A stretch of 64,000 nucleotides of DNA from Palsa-892 sp963751615 (GTDB lineage: Bacteria > Pseudomonadota > Alphaproteobacteria > Rhizobiales > Xanthobacteraceae). This document shows, piece by piece, positions 43,279 to 53,161 of the stretch. Position numbers and translations under genes: made by a program. The stretch spans positions 496,001-560,000 of the forward strand of contig CAVVVG010000006.1 of NCBI GenBank assembly GCA_963751615.1, in the 5' to 3' direction. The notes below the pieces were generated by a model. It was not told where the DNA came from, made no database searches, and saw only the letters and a list, made by a program, of their open reading frames with translations. Each line of letters opens with the position of its first letter. The first letter of the stretch is position 1.

Positions 43279-43878
43279 ATGGATGTCGCATTCACAGTCG
43301 GGATATCTGCTTTCGTCCTTGGGTATGCTCTCGGTTCGATCCCATTTGGTCTGCTGCTGACACGGCTCGCGGGCCTCGGCGACGTGCGCGCAATCGGTTC
43401 CGGTAATATCGGTGCGACCAACGTGTTGCGCACCGGCAACAAATGGCTCGCCATAGCAACGCTGCTTGGCGATCTACTGAAAGGAACGGCAGCTGTTTTG
43501 CTCGCGAAATATTTTCTCGGTTCGGATGCTTCACTGATTGCGGGAGTTGGCGCGATTCTAGGTCACCTTTTCCCAATTTGGCTTGGATTCAATGGCGGTA
43601 AAGGCATCTCAACCTACATCGGTATACTGCTCGCCATCGCATGGATTGCGGCGCTTATTTTTGGCGCTATTTGGCTACTGGTGGCTGCGCTATTTCGCTT
43701 CTCCTCGCTCGCGGGCCTCGTCGCCTCGCTCGCGACGCCGATCATTCTCCTCGCGCTCGGAAACTCTAAAGCGGCGATCCTTTTTGCGATTCTCACGGTA
43801 ATGGTTTGGATCAAGCATCGCGCCAACATCGTCCGCCTGCTCGCAGGCACGGAACCTAAAATTGGCACGAAGTCCTGA
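43279..43878 (+). CDS. plsY: Acyl-phosphate:glycerol-3-phosphate acyltransferase
   Basis: 199 residues from the ATG chosen (GTG and ATG codons up to 21 nt earlier are alternatives). Five hydrophobic segments, with the three PlsY active-site motifs: YALGSIPFGLLL, IGSGNIGATNVLRTGNK and LGHLFPIWLGFNGGKGI. It transfers the acyl group of acyl phosphate to glycerol-3-phosphate in the inner membrane, the first step of phospholipid synthesis. It lies between pyrB and topA; the dprA gene that often follows plsY in this order is not present. Confidence 0.95.
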   Translation: MDVAFTVGISAFVLGYALGSIPFGLLLTRLAGLGDVRAIGSGNIGATNVLRTGNKWLAIATLLGDLLKGTAAVLLAKYFLGSDASLIAGVGAILGHLFPIWLGFNGGKGISTYIGILLAIAWIAALIFGAIWLLVAALFRFSSLAGLVASLATPIILLALGNSKAAILFAILTVMVWIKHRANIVRLLAGTEPKIGTKS

Positions 43879-44403
43879 TTGAACATCGGCCCGCGCGCGG
43901 TCAAATTCATTTCTCTTGGAATATGAACTCGCAGCAAGAGTGAACCGTACGTTGGCGGGACGGTCTGGGCTCTCAGGCGAATCAGTTAGGTCAATATTTT
44001 CGATCTGGGCCGCGCGTGATCCTCGGCTTCGACCCCAAAAAGCTCGGACAGAGACCCCAGATCATTTATCGTAAAAGTCGAAAAGCGCTTTCACTCATCA
44101 CGTGTCAGCGAGGTGAGATAAATCGCGCCTTCCTCCAGTTGTGCGAAGCACGGGGACCCCTGTCCCCATTGCGTTCTTGCATGGTTTACCTCGCCTCCGA
44201 CCGATCCCGATACGACACCGCGAGCCACCGAAAAACGCCCTAGATTCCCGATAGCAATAACAGAAAATGATCGTTCTGGTTGTATTCAGAAAGGCTTATT
44301 TCACAGGGCTTTCCTGCCCTGGATTTGACTTCACAGCTCGTTCTCACCATCTTCCAGCCCATGTCGCGCGGTACCCCCGCGCGATTTTGCCATTCGGACC
44401 ATA
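43879..44403. other. Gene-free stretch between plsY and topA with inverted repeats
   Basis: No gene is supported in these 525 bases. It holds an 8-bp inverted repeat GATCTGGG (44002) / CCCAGATC (44056), the palindrome AAAGCGCTTT near 44083, GGGGACCCCTGTCCCC (44153-44168) and a hairpin CAGGGC/GCCCTG (44304-44321). These could belong to an untranslated leader of topA or a small RNA; I recognise no known RNA family. Confidence 0.35.
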
Positions 44404-47109
44404 ATGAAACTCGTCATTGTCGAGTCGCCCGCCAAGGCGAAAACAATCAACAAATACCTCGGCCCCGGTTACGAGGTGCTCGCCTCCTATGGGCACGTTC
44501 GCGACCTTCCGCCCAAGAACGGCTCGGTAGCTCCCGACGACGACTTCAAGATGATTTGGCAGGTCGATTCCCGCGCCCAGCCCCGCATCAACGAAATCGC
44601 CCGCGCCCTGAAAAACGCCGACATACTGATCCTCGCCACCGACCCGGACCGTGAGGGCGAGGCGATTTCCTGGCACGTGCTCGAAATCCTAAAGGAAAAA
44701 GGCGCCATCAACGGTAAAAAGATTGAGCGCGTCGTTTTCAACGCGATCACCAAACAGGCCGTCGCTGAGGCAATGGCCAATCCGCGTGAGATCGATGAGG
44801 CACTGGTGGACGCCTATCGCGCGCGCCGCGCCCTCGATTATCTGGTTGGCTTTACGCTTTCTCCCGTGCTGTGGCGGAAACTTCCGGGCTCTCGCTCTGC
44901 GGGCCGCGTGCAGTCGGTGGCGCTCCGCCTCGTTTGCGACCGCGAACGCGAAATCGAAGTTTTTGTTTCAAAGGAATACTGGTCGATCGCAGCGACTCTC
45001 GCGACTCCGCGTGGCGAAGTCTTTGAAGCGCGCCTCATCGGGGCCGACGGCAAAAAAATCCAGCGCCTCGATGTCAGCTCAGGACAGGAGGCAACAGAAT
45101 TCAAAAATGCGCTCGAAGAAGCACAATTCACCGTCGCTTCCGTCGAAGCAAAGCCGACGAAGCGCAATCCCTATGCGCCCTTCTCAACATCGACGCTGCA
45201 GCAGGAAGCGAGCCGCAAGCTCGGCTTCGCTCCCGCGATTACCATGCGGCTCGCTCAGCGCCTGTATGAAGGCGTCGACATCGGCGGCGATACAGTCGGG
45301 CTAATCACCTACATGCGAACCGATGGCATCGAGCTCGATCCGAGCGCAATCGCGGGCGCGCGCAGCGTGATCGAAGCCGAGTATGGAAAGAAATACGTCC
45401 CTGATACACCGCGCGTATACAAGAACAAATCGAAGCATGCGCAGGAAGCCCACGAAGCCGTGCGCCCGGCCGATTTATCACGCAAACCTGCTGAAGTCGC
45501 GAAATTTCTCGAGCCCGATCAGGCGAAGCTCTATGAGCTGATCTGGATCCGCACTGTCGCCAGCCAAATGGAATCTGCGGAACTCGAACGCACCACCGTT
45601 GACATAAAAGCGAAAGCGGGCAGCCGAGAATTTGATCTCCGCACTACCGGTACCGTTGTGAAATTCGACGGTTTCCTTGCGGTCTATCAGGAAGGCCAGG
45701 ACGACGTTTCTGAGGATGAGGACGCAAATCGCCTTCCAGCCATGGAAGCAAATGAGAAACTGGATAAGCGCGAAATTCAGACAACACAGCATTTCACCGA
45801 ACCACCGCCGCGCTTCTCCGAAGCCTCACTCGTGAAGCGCATGGAAGAGCTCGGCATCGGTCGCCCTTCGACGTATGCCTCGACGCTGCAGGTTTTGCGC
45901 GATCGCGGCTATGTACGGATCGACAAAAAACGTCTGATCCCTGAGGACAAAGGCCGCGTTGTGATTGCATTTCTAGAAGCGTTTTTCGCGCGCTACGTTG
46001 AATACGATTTCACCGCTGATCTGGAAGAAAAGCTCGACGAGATCGCCAATCACGAGATTGATTGGAAACAGGTGCTTAGAGATTTCTGGCGCGACTTCAT
46101 CGGTGCAGTGAACCAAATCAAGGACGTGCGCATCTCGCAGGTGCTCGACGCACTCGATGAAATCCTCGCTCCACACATCTTCCCTCCGCGCGTGGACGGC
46201 AGCGATCCTCGCCAGTGCCCACAATGCGGCACCGGTCGTCTCAACCTGAAAACCGGAAAATTCGGCGGCTTCGTCGGCTGCTCGAACTATCCCGACTGCC
46301 GGTACACCCGCCCGCTCGCCGCTGATGGCGCGGGCATGAGTGGCACAAAGGTGCTCGGCATAGACCCTGTGACTGGGCTGGAAATTACGCTGCGCGGCGG
46401 CCGCTTCGGGCCCTATGTGCAACTCGGCGAGCAAAAAGATAAAGAAGAAAAGCCGAAGCGTGCGGGCCTACCCAAAAGTGCCGATCTCGATGCGATTGAT
46501 CTCAATTACGCACTCGCACTGCTCTCATTGCCTCGCGAAGTCGACAATCATCCGGAAACCGGCGAGCCGATCCTCGCGGGCATTGGCCGCTACGGCGCCT
46601 ACATTAAGCACCAGAACAGCTATGCCAACCTCGAAGAAGGGGACGAGGTGCTAACCATCGGCCTCAACCGTGCAGTTACCCTGCTTGCGGAGAAAGCCGC
46701 GCGCGGCGGCAAAGGCCGGCGTGGCGCGCCGAAAGGAAAAATTCTGGGCGAACATCCGGAGTTAGGCGGTCCGGTTACGCAACATGACGGCCGTTTCGGC
46801 CCATATGTCTCGCACAATAAGATCAACGCGACACTCCCGCCCACATCCGATCCCGCGAATGTATCGCTCGACGAAGCGGTGGCACTAATCGCCGAACGCG
46901 TCGTCAAGGCAGGAACAGGAAAAGCGCCGACGAAAAAAGCAGCGGCCAAGAAAAAAACTGCCAAGGATAAAACGCCGGAACCCGCCAGCAATGGCGACAT
47001 GCCGTCAAGGCCGAAAAAAACAAAAAAGAAAAAGACCGAGGTTGCGCCCAAACTCGCGCCTACGGACGACGCGCCCTCCGCACCTAAGATTGAGCCTGTC
47101 CAAGATTAA
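44404..47109 (+). CDS. topA: DNA topoisomerase I
   Basis: 901 residues, a type IA topoisomerase that relaxes negative supercoils. TOPRIM domain at the start (MKLVIVESPAKAKTINKYLG, ILATDPDREGEAISWHVLE), catalytic tyrosine Tyr303 in GLITYMRTDGIELD, and ELGIGRPSTYASTLQVLRDR in the core. One intact C4 zinc ribbon (CPQCGTGRL...CSNYPDC) is followed by degenerate TopA repeats of the GGRFGPYV type. The C-terminus is lysine-rich, as usual in Rhizobiales. The following rnr gene is 279 nt downstream. Confidence 0.97.
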   Translation: MKLVIVESPAKAKTINKYLGPGYEVLASYGHVRDLPPKNGSVAPDDDFKMIWQVDSRAQPRINEIARALKNADILILATDPDREGEAISWHVLEILKEKGAINGKKIERVVFNAITKQAVAEAMANPREIDEALVDAYRARRALDYLVGFTLSPVLWRKLPGSRSAGRVQSVALRLVCDREREIEVFVSKEYWSIAATLATPRGEVFEARLIGADGKKIQRLDVSSGQEATEFKNALEEAQFTVASVEAKPTKRNPYAPFSTSTLQQEASRKLGFAPAITMRLAQRLYEGVDIGGDTVGLITYMRTDGIELDPSAIAGARSVIEAEYGKKYVPDTPRVYKNKSKHAQEAHEAVRPADLSRKPAEVAKFLEPDQAKLYELIWIRTVASQMESAELERTTVDIKAKAGSREFDLRTTGTVVKFDGFLAVYQEGQDDVSEDEDANRLPAMEANEKLDKREIQTTQHFTEPPPRFSEASLVKRMEELGIGRPSTYASTLQVLRDRGYVRIDKKRLIPEDKGRVVIAFLEAFFARYVEYDFTADLEEKLDEIANHEIDWKQVLRDFWRDFIGAVNQIKDVRISQVLDALDEILAPHIFPPRVDGSDPRQCPQCGTGRLNLKTGKFGGFVGCSNYPDCRYTRPLAADGAGMSGTKVLGIDPVTGLEITLRGGRFGPYVQLGEQKDKEEKPKRAGLPKSADLDAIDLNYALALLSLPREVDNHPETGEPILAGIGRYGAYIKHQNSYANLEEGDEVLTIGLNRAVTLLAEKAARGGKGRRGAPKGKILGEHPELGGPVTQHDGRFGPYVSHNKINATLPPTSDPANVSLDEAVALIAERVVKAGTGKAPTKKAAAKKKTAKDKTPEPASNGDMPSRPKKTKKKKTEVAPKLAPTDDAPSAPKIEPVQD

Positions 47110-47388
47110 ATCACGACGAAAATTCAGTCGCCGCAGCGGTTTAAAAATTATGCGGCTCGCTTATCGTCATCCTCCAACTCGCGTAGACTATGGGCTGTCT
47201 CGATCTACGAGGGGCGTTTCTATGTGCGTCTTCGAATGCAGATCGGCGGCAATGGCCTCAATTTCTAGTGTCTCTTTTCAATCGACTGCAGACCAGAATG
47301 CTAGACAGCCCCGCCGAGAGGCGAACGCAGGAACGATGTATTTGAAAATGATAATGCGGACTCCTATTCATATATAAATGGATATTAC

Positions 47389-49683
47389 GTGCCAAAAAGC
47401 CCAAAAAAAACGAAAACTTCCGAGCCTCCGAGCCGTGAAGAGCTGATTGCCTTCATCCGCGACCGCGGAGGCCGCGTCTCGAAGCGCGATATTGTGCGCG
47501 CTTTTCGCCTCGATGCTGTCGGCAAGGCCGAACTAAAATTAGCCCTGCGCAGATTGCGCGACGAAGGCCGGCTCGACCACCGCCGCCGCCGTTTCAATGT
47601 TGCCGGGCATTTGCCAACGGTTACGGTCGCCGAAATCACCGCGCGAGACGATGATGGCGAACTGATCGCCGAACCCGCCGACTGGGACGAGGCCGAGCAT
47701 GGTACGGCACCCAAAATCCGTCTCGTATTCAATCGCAGGGCACACGCAGGCCCGGCTCCCGGCATCGGCGACCACGTGTTGCTGCGTACGCAAGAGCTGA
47801 AGGATTTCGAAGGCGACGTGCGTTTCGAGGGGCGCGTTGTAAAGCTTCTCGAAAAAGCACGAGCCCAGGTGCTTGGGATCTATCGCACTTCGCCCGACGG
47901 TGGCGGAAGGATCGTTCCTGTCGACAAGAAAAGGCTCGGCCGCGAGTTGATGATCACCTCTGGCGCAGAAAATGGCGCGAAGGATGGCGATCTCGTGACC
48001 GTCGATCTGCTGAAACAGCGCGCGTATGGCATGCCGCAGGCGCGTGTGCGCGAGAAGCTCGGTTCGTTGAAAACCGAACGCGCCGTGAGTCTCATCGCCA
48101 TTCACGCACACGAAATTCCGAACGTTTTTTCACCGCAGGCGCTCGCTGAAGCTGAAGCTGCCCATCCCGCGCCTTTAGCAGCCCGTAAGGATTGGCGTGA
48201 TTTACCGCTCATCACTATCGATCCGCCCGATGCGAAAGATCATGACGACGCCGTCTTTGCAGAGCTCGATACGGATCCCGCAAATCCGGGCGGATATATC
48301 GTCACAGTCGCCATTGCCGATGTCGCGCATTACGTAAAATCAGGCTCGGCGCTCGACCGCACCGCGCTCGAACGGGGGAACTCGGTCTATTTTCCTGATC
48401 GCGTCGTGCCGATGCTACCCGAACGCATATCTAACAATTTGTGTTCGCTTCGGCCGAACGAGGATCGTCCCGCACTCGCGGTTCGTATGGTGATCGGCGC
48501 GGATGGGTACAAGCGCCACCACGCGTTTGATCGCGTGATGATCCGTTCGGCGGCAAAGCTCCACTATGAGCAGGCGCAGGCCGCGCTCGACGGCCGAACC
48601 GATGAAATAACGATGCCGCTCATGGAGCGCGTGCTGTTACCTCTTAACGCAGCCTACCGAACCGCCGCCAAGGCGCGCGACGCGCGTGATCCGCTTGCCC
48701 TCGACATTCCTGAACGCAAGCTGATCCTGAAGTCGGACGGTACACTCGATCGAGTGATCGTGCCGGAACGGATAGAGACGCAGAAATTAATCGAAGAATT
48801 CATGATCCTCGCCAACGTTGCCGCGGCCGAGACGTGCGAGGGGCATCGTGTTCCTTTGCTTTATCGCGTTCATGATGGGCCTTCCCTCGAAAAAATTACG
48901 GCGCTGCGCGAGTTTCTCGAAACCATTGGCATCAGTCTCGCGAAGACGAGCTCGCTGCGCCCGGCCGACTTCAATCGCATTCTCAAACTGGTGAACGGCA
49001 AGGATATCGAACGCCTCGTGCACGAAGTCATTCTGCGAAGCCAAGCACAGGCCGAGTATTCCTCGGCCAATTACGGCCACTTTGGACTAACCCTACGCCG
49101 CTATGCGCACTTCACATCGCCGATCCGTCGCTATGCGGACCTGATCGTGCATCGCGCGCTGATCCGCGCACTAAAATTGGGACAGGACGGCCTGCCCGAC
49201 ACCACGCCCGAAGTGCTCGCGGAAACGGCGGCGCGCGTATCTGCAGCCGAGCGCCGCGCCATGGCGGCCGAACGCGAGACCGTGGACCGGTTGATTGCGC
49301 ATTTCATGGCCGATCGCGTTGGCGCAAACTTCCGGGGACGCGTCGCCGGTGTCACGCGCGCCGGCCTATTCGTCAAACTCAATGATACCGGTGCGGATGG
49401 TTTTGTGCCCGCCCGCACAATCGGTGCTGACTTCTTTCGATATGACGAGCGTCATCAGGCCCTGATTGGCGACCGAACTAAAGAAGTATATCGCCTGGGT
49501 GACCCCGTTGAAGTCAAACTCGTTGAGGCAATTCCCCTTGCCGGCGCATTACGCTTCGAGCTGTTATCCGAAGGCCGCTACGACATAGCGCAGCGCCGTG
49601 ATAAATTCACGAAACCACCTAATGGTATGAGACACCATCGTTCGCCGCACAAAAAACATCGCGGCAAGCAGAGGCGCAGATGA
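47389..49683 (+). CDS. rnr: Ribonuclease R
   Basis: 764 residues. An N-terminal winged-helix region (SREELIAFIRDRGGRVSKRD) and cold-shock domains are followed by the RNB catalytic domain, with acidic residues in TIDPPDAKDHDDAVFAELD, and a C-terminal S1 domain (DRVGANFRGRVAGVTRAGLF) and basic tail. It is a processive 3'-5' exoribonuclease that degrades structured RNA. Start is GTG. The end overlaps the next gene by 4 nt (ATGA). The 279 bases before it hold no gene. Confidence 0.96.
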   Translation: MPKSPKKTKTSEPPSREELIAFIRDRGGRVSKRDIVRAFRLDAVGKAELKLALRRLRDEGRLDHRRRRFNVAGHLPTVTVAEITARDDDGELIAEPADWDEAEHGTAPKIRLVFNRRAHAGPAPGIGDHVLLRTQELKDFEGDVRFEGRVVKLLEKARAQVLGIYRTSPDGGGRIVPVDKKRLGRELMITSGAENGAKDGDLVTVDLLKQRAYGMPQARVREKLGSLKTERAVSLIAIHAHEIPNVFSPQALAEAEAAHPAPLAARKDWRDLPLITIDPPDAKDHDDAVFAELDTDPANPGGYIVTVAIADVAHYVKSGSALDRTALERGNSVYFPDRVVPMLPERISNNLCSLRPNEDRPALAVRMVIGADGYKRHHAFDRVMIRSAAKLHYEQAQAALDGRTDEITMPLMERVLLPLNAAYRTAAKARDARDPLALDIPERKLILKSDGTLDRVIVPERIETQKLIEEFMILANVAAAETCEGHRVPLLYRVHDGPSLEKITALREFLETIGISLAKTSSLRPADFNRILKLVNGKDIERLVHEVILRSQAQAEYSSANYGHFGLTLRRYAHFTSPIRRYADLIVHRALIRALKLGQDGLPDTTPEVLAETAARVSAAERRAMAAERETVDRLIAHFMADRVGANFRGRVAGVTRAGLFVKLNDTGADGFVPARTIGADFFRYDERHQALIGDRTKEVYRLGDPVEVKLVEAIPLAGALRFELLSEGRYDIAQRRDKFTKPPNGMRHHRSPHKKHRGKQRRR

Positions 49684-50087
49684 CCAATCAGCACGCGTAC
49701 ATTCAGCCCATCCCACGGTCCCTCTGGCCCGCGTTCGTGCTCGGTCTGCGCGGACGCTGCCCGAATTGCGGGCAGGGAAAAATGTTTCGCGCGTTCTTGA
49801 AAGTGATCAACAAATGCTCGGTTTGCGGTGAGGCGCTCCATCACCACCGCGCTGACGACGCTCCGGCTTATTTTGTGATTCTAATTGTCGGTCACATTGT
49901 GGTCGCGTCGGCACTTGCGATTGAGACGGTTTTCCGGCCGGCTTATTGGATCCAGTTTGTGATCTGGTTTCCGGCAACGCTCACGCTATCGTTGACACTA
50001 CTGCAGCCAGTAAAAGGGGCGATCGTCGCGGTTCAGTGGGCCTACCGCATGCACGGTTTCGAACTGCAATCACTTGTTGACGATTGA
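49680..50087 (+). CDS. DUF983 family membrane protein
   Basis: 135 residues. A short N-terminal zinc-ribbon-like part (LRGRCPNCGQGKMFRAF and NKCSVCGEALHHHRADD, two CxxC pairs) is followed by two transmembrane segments (AYFVILIVGHIVVASALAI and FVIWFPATLTLSLTLLQPV) and a KGAIVAVQWAYRMHGF ending. The family is conserved in alphaproteobacteria, often near cytochrome oxidase or, as here, after rnr; function unknown. It is translationally coupled to rnr. Confidence 0.92.
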   Translation: MTNQHAYIQPIPRSLWPAFVLGLRGRCPNCGQGKMFRAFLKVINKCSVCGEALHHHRADDAPAYFVILIVGHIVVASALAIETVFRPAYWIQFVIWFPATLTLSLTLLQPVKGAIVAVQWAYRMHGFELQSLVDD

Positions 50088-50112
50088 ATGCAATCGGTTG
50101 AAAGAAATATCT

Positions 50113-50856
50113 ATGAGTGAATTCAACAGACTTGCCGATTACCTCACGCGGAAAGGGTCACCCAAAAAAGTCGAATATCGCCGTCCACGCGACGCCGCGA
50201 CCTTAATTTTACTCGACCGCTCGGTTTCCGATGTACGCCTCCTGTTCGGCAAGCGACATGAAGGGCACGCCTTCATGCCCGGCATGTTCGTCTTTCCTGG
50301 TGGCCGTCTCGACGACGATGACCGCCTTATGAAAGCAGTTGGCGCGCTCGATGAGGTGAGCGAGCGCCGACTGCTCGCCGGAAAACCGCGTCCAACGCCC
50401 ACGCGCGTACGCGCCCTAGCCCTCGCAGCGATCCGCGAGACCTGCGAGGAAACCGGAATTATTCTCGGCCGTCGCGGTACCGCACCACCAGTTGCGGTCT
50501 CTTCTGCCTGGTCACCTTTTGTCGACGCGGGCGTGCATCCCAATCTCGATGCGCTTACATTCATCGCGCGCGCCATCACTCCACCGGGGCGTCCGCGCCG
50601 TTTCGACACCCGTTTTTTTGTCGCGGATCGGCGCGAGGCCGCCACAGAACTTCCCAATGTCGCGGGCCCCGATGCGGAATTTGTCGAACTGAAATGGTTG
50701 ACGATAGCGGATGCACGCCGAGAAAAGCTGCCTGCGATCACCAAAGTAATCTTGGAAGAAATCGAGACGCGATTGAAGGCGGGATTCCACAAGGAAATGC
50801 CGGTTCCGTTTTTTTACACGAAACACGGCAAATTTCAGCGCGACGAGCTGATCTGA
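50113..50856 (+). CDS. NUDIX hydrolase
   Basis: 247 residues from the ATG; an earlier in-frame start overlaps the previous gene. The NUDIX box is present with its catalytic core in LAAIRETCEETGIIL (pattern RE-x-x-EE-x-G), and the preceding HAFMPGMFVFPGGRLDDDD gives the GG of the fold. Long insert between box and C-terminal half, as in the alphaproteobacterial NUDT-like group often encoded with rnr and rpmG. It hydrolyses a nucleoside-diphosphate-linked metabolite; substrate unknown. Confidence 0.92.
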   Translation: MSEFNRLADYLTRKGSPKKVEYRRPRDAATLILLDRSVSDVRLLFGKRHEGHAFMPGMFVFPGGRLDDDDRLMKAVGALDEVSERRLLAGKPRPTPTRVRALALAAIRETCEETGIILGRRGTAPPVAVSSAWSPFVDAGVHPNLDALTFIARAITPPGRPRRFDTRFFVADRREAATELPNVAGPDAEFVELKWLTIADARREKLPAITKVILEEIETRLKAGFHKEMPVPFFYTKHGKFQRDELI

Positions 50857-50919
50857 TACGTTCCTTGACTTTCGGGCTTCGATGACTAGTTTGCGTTCGA
50901 AATCGCGAGGAGTCCGCAT

Positions 50920-51087
50920 ATGGCCAAAGCAGTAACCTTGAAAGTGAAGCTCGTTTCGTCTGCGGACACGGGTTTTTATTACGTGACTAAGAAAAATTCG
51001 CGCACGATGACTGGGAAACTCACCAAGAAGAAATACGATCCGATCGCGCGGAAACACGTGGAATTCCGCGAAAGCAAGATCAAATAA
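50920..51087 (+). CDS. rpmG: 50S ribosomal protein L33
   Basis: 55 residues, short of usual ORF cut-offs but unmistakable: MAKAVTLKVKLVSSADTGFY, YVTKKNSRTMTGKLTKKKYD and PIARKHVEFRESKIK. It lacks the zinc cysteines, so it is the cysteine-free L33 form. An AGGAGT site precedes the ATG. The position between the NUDIX gene and pleD is conserved in many Rhizobiales. A strong terminator follows after 25 nt. Confidence 0.98.
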   Translation: MAKAVTLKVKLVSSADTGFYYVTKKNSRTMTGKLTKKKYDPIARKHVEFRESKIK

Positions 51088-51112
51088 GGAAACAAGCTTC
51101 AGAAAGTAAAAC

Positions 51113-51138
51113 GGGCGCCTTTGGGCGCCCTTCATTTT
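51113..51138 (+). terminator. Terminator of rpmG
   Basis: A perfect 7-bp GC stem GGGCGCC / GGCGCCC with loop TTTG, followed by TTCATTTTTA. Further on, inverted GGCCGGCGG (51152) and CCGCCGGCC (51194) form a second possible hairpin in the otherwise empty stretch before pleD. Confidence 0.85.
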
Positions 51139-51407
51139 TATGGAATGAGGTGGCCGGCGGTGAGCGGCTAAAGAGGCCATTCTCGCCACTCGCCCGCCGG
51201 CCGAACCCCACGGACCCAGGAGATGCGGCGGACCTGAGCACTCCGTAGGGTTAGCTCCAGGACCAAAAATCTGTGTGAAAAATGAAAAATGGCCCCAGAG
51301 CTACGACGCTAACCGAAGGAATACTGGAATCAAATGATTCTAGGTCTTTATGCAAGCAATCTTGCAAGTTTCGTTAGTGCGTAACCTTACCCGCCCCCGC
51401 ATCAAGG

Positions 51408-52793
51408 TTAAGCGGCGTCGGAAACGACCCGATTTCGGCCCGAACCCTTTGCCCGATAGAGCGCCTGATCCGCACGCTGCAGAATAGTGGCAGCAGTATC
51501 GTTCTGATTATGGCGGCTTGCGAGGCCCACCGAAATTGTAACGTCAATCGTCCGCGTTCCGCGGTCGACCGCGAATGGCTCTCCCGCAATCCGGCGACGA
51601 ATACGCTCTGCAACCTTGCTCGCAATGCCACTATCAGTATCAGGCATAACAACCACGAATTCCTCGCCCCCAAACCGGCAGGCGAGATCAATGCCCCGGA
51701 CGCAGCTTCGAAGGCGATCGGCAAATTCCCGCAACACGTCATCGCCAGCACAATGGCCATAGCTATCGTTGATCGATTTGAAGTGATCAATATCGACGAT
51801 TAGTATCGATACCGGCTTGCCGCGTTCCGCAGCCCTCTCAACGAGCGAGATGGAGTGGCTTTCCATATAGCGGCGATTGTAAAGACTTGTGAGCGGATCG
51901 AAGATCGCAAGTTCCATCGAATGCTGCACGTTTTCGCGAAGCCGCTCGATGAAGCGGCGGCGGCGTATCTGTGTCTTCACCCGCGCAATGATCTCGTTTC
52001 TATCGGCGGTACGCAGCAAATAATCGTTCGCACCAAGATCAAGCCCACGCAGCAGGCGCGCTTTTTGTTCCACATTGGTGACTAGCAGGATTGGGAGATA
52101 ACGTGTGCGCTCAAGCGAACGGATCTGTCCGACAAGCCGGAGCGCATCGAAATTCTGCAGATCGAGGCTCACTATCATCAAGTCGAATTTACCTTCAGCA
52201 GCACGAAAGAGGGCATCCTGAGGATCGGCCGCGACGCTTACAGTATGCTGAAGCGAAAGCGTCGCTGTGATGCGATCTGCCGTAGGTGCATCGTCCTCGA
52301 CCACCAGCACGCGACCATTTAGGCCTTCATCGTTGATGGCATCTTCCGCCGGATCGCGCACGCCAATCTGGCGAGATGTCGCAACACGCATGCGCATCTC
52401 ATCGGTCGCCATTTTTAGGCGTGCAAGCGAACGGACGCGTGTGATCAACGCTACATCATCGACTGGCTTGGTTAGAAAATCGTCGGCCCCAACCTCCAGT
52501 CCCCTTACACGATCAGCGGGCTGATCGAGCGCTGTTACCATGATGATAGGAATATGATGGCTGATCGGATTGGACTTGATACGGCGTGCGACTTCGAACC
52601 CATCCATGCCAGGCATCATGATGTCCAGCAGCACGATATCGCACTGGCCACGCTCGCAAATATTGAGCGCTTCCTGTCCGCTAGAGGCGAGTACGACTTC
52701 AAAATATTCCGCGCTCAGGCGAACTTGAAGAAGTTTAAGATTGGTATGATTGTCGTCGACAACGAGGACACGCGCACTCACGACATGCCTCAA
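51408..52793 (-). CDS. pleD: Two-REC diguanylate cyclase response regulator
   Basis: 461 residues. First receiver domain (RVLVVDDNHTNLKLLQVRLS) has its phospho-acceptor in DIVLLDIMMPGMDGF. The second receiver (about 160-280) has Ser where that Asp would be (DLMIVSLDLQNFD), as expected for the PleD adaptor domain. The GGDEF domain carries GGEEF in ACRFGGEEFVVVMPDTD and an RxxD inhibitory site (RGID) five residues before it, so it should make cyclic-di-GMP and be feedback-controlled. It starts in a 4-nt overlap with divK. Its regulation by phosphorylation drives polar development in relatives. Confidence 0.96.
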   Translation of the reverse strand: MRHVVSARVLVVDDNHTNLKLLQVRLSAEYFEVVLASSGQEALNICERGQCDIVLLDIMMPGMDGFEVARRIKSNPISHHIPIIMVTALDQPADRVRGLEVGADDFLTKPVDDVALITRVRSLARLKMATDEMRMRVATSRQIGVRDPAEDAINDEGLNGRVLVVEDDAPTADRITATLSLQHTVSVAADPQDALFRAAEGKFDLMIVSLDLQNFDALRLVGQIRSLERTRYLPILLVTNVEQKARLLRGLDLGANDYLLRTADRNEIIARVKTQIRRRRFIERLRENVQHSMELAIFDPLTSLYNRRYMESHSISLVERAAERGKPVSILIVDIDHFKSINDSYGHCAGDDVLREFADRLRSCVRGIDLACRFGGEEFVVVMPDTDSGIASKVAERIRRRIAGEPFAVDRGTRTIDVTISVGLASRHNQNDTAATILQRADQALYRAKGSGRNRVVSDAA

Positions 52794-53161
52794 TTGTCTT
52801 TGATAAAATGACGCACGGTCTCGAGAAATTTTGCGACGGAAATTGGTTTCGAAAGATAGGCCTCACACCCCCCTGCACGGATGCGTTCTTCATCGCCCTT
52901 CATGGCGAAAGCCGTTACCGCTACGACGGGGATCGATTTCAATTCATCGTCTTCCTTGATCCATTTCGTAACCTCGAGGCCTGAAACCTCGGGCAGCTGA
53001 ATATCCATCAGAATCAAATCGGGCTTATGTTTGCGCGCAAGATCGAGCGCCTCAATGCCATTTCGGGTTTCTATAGTGGCAAATCCATTGGCTTGAAGCA
53101 GGTCGTGGAAGAGCTTCATATTGAGCTCATTGTCCTCCACGATCAGAACGGTTTTTGCCAT
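52790..53161 (-). CDS. divK: Single-domain response regulator
   Basis: 123 residues, a lone receiver domain: MAKTVLIVEDNELNMKLFHD, phosphorylation site in LILMDIQLPEVSGLEVTKW, then PVVAVTAFAMKGDEERIRAG and CEAYLSKPISVAKFLETVR. This matches DivK, the essential cell-cycle regulator that is controlled by PleC/DivJ and acts on CckA in alphaproteobacteria. It overlaps pleD by 4 nt, the order known from Caulobacter and rhizobia. Confidence 0.95.
   Translation of the reverse strand: MAKTVLIVEDNELNMKLFHDLLQANGFATIETRNGIEALDLARKHKPDLILMDIQLPEVSGLEVTKWIKEDDELKSIPVVAVTAFAMKGDEERIRAGGCEAYLSKPISVAKFLETVRHFIKDN

Noticed and set aside
50139..51189. Two long minus-strand frames over the NUDIX and rpmG genes
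   Set aside because: Both are antisense to convincing genes with intact catalytic or ribosomal-protein motifs.
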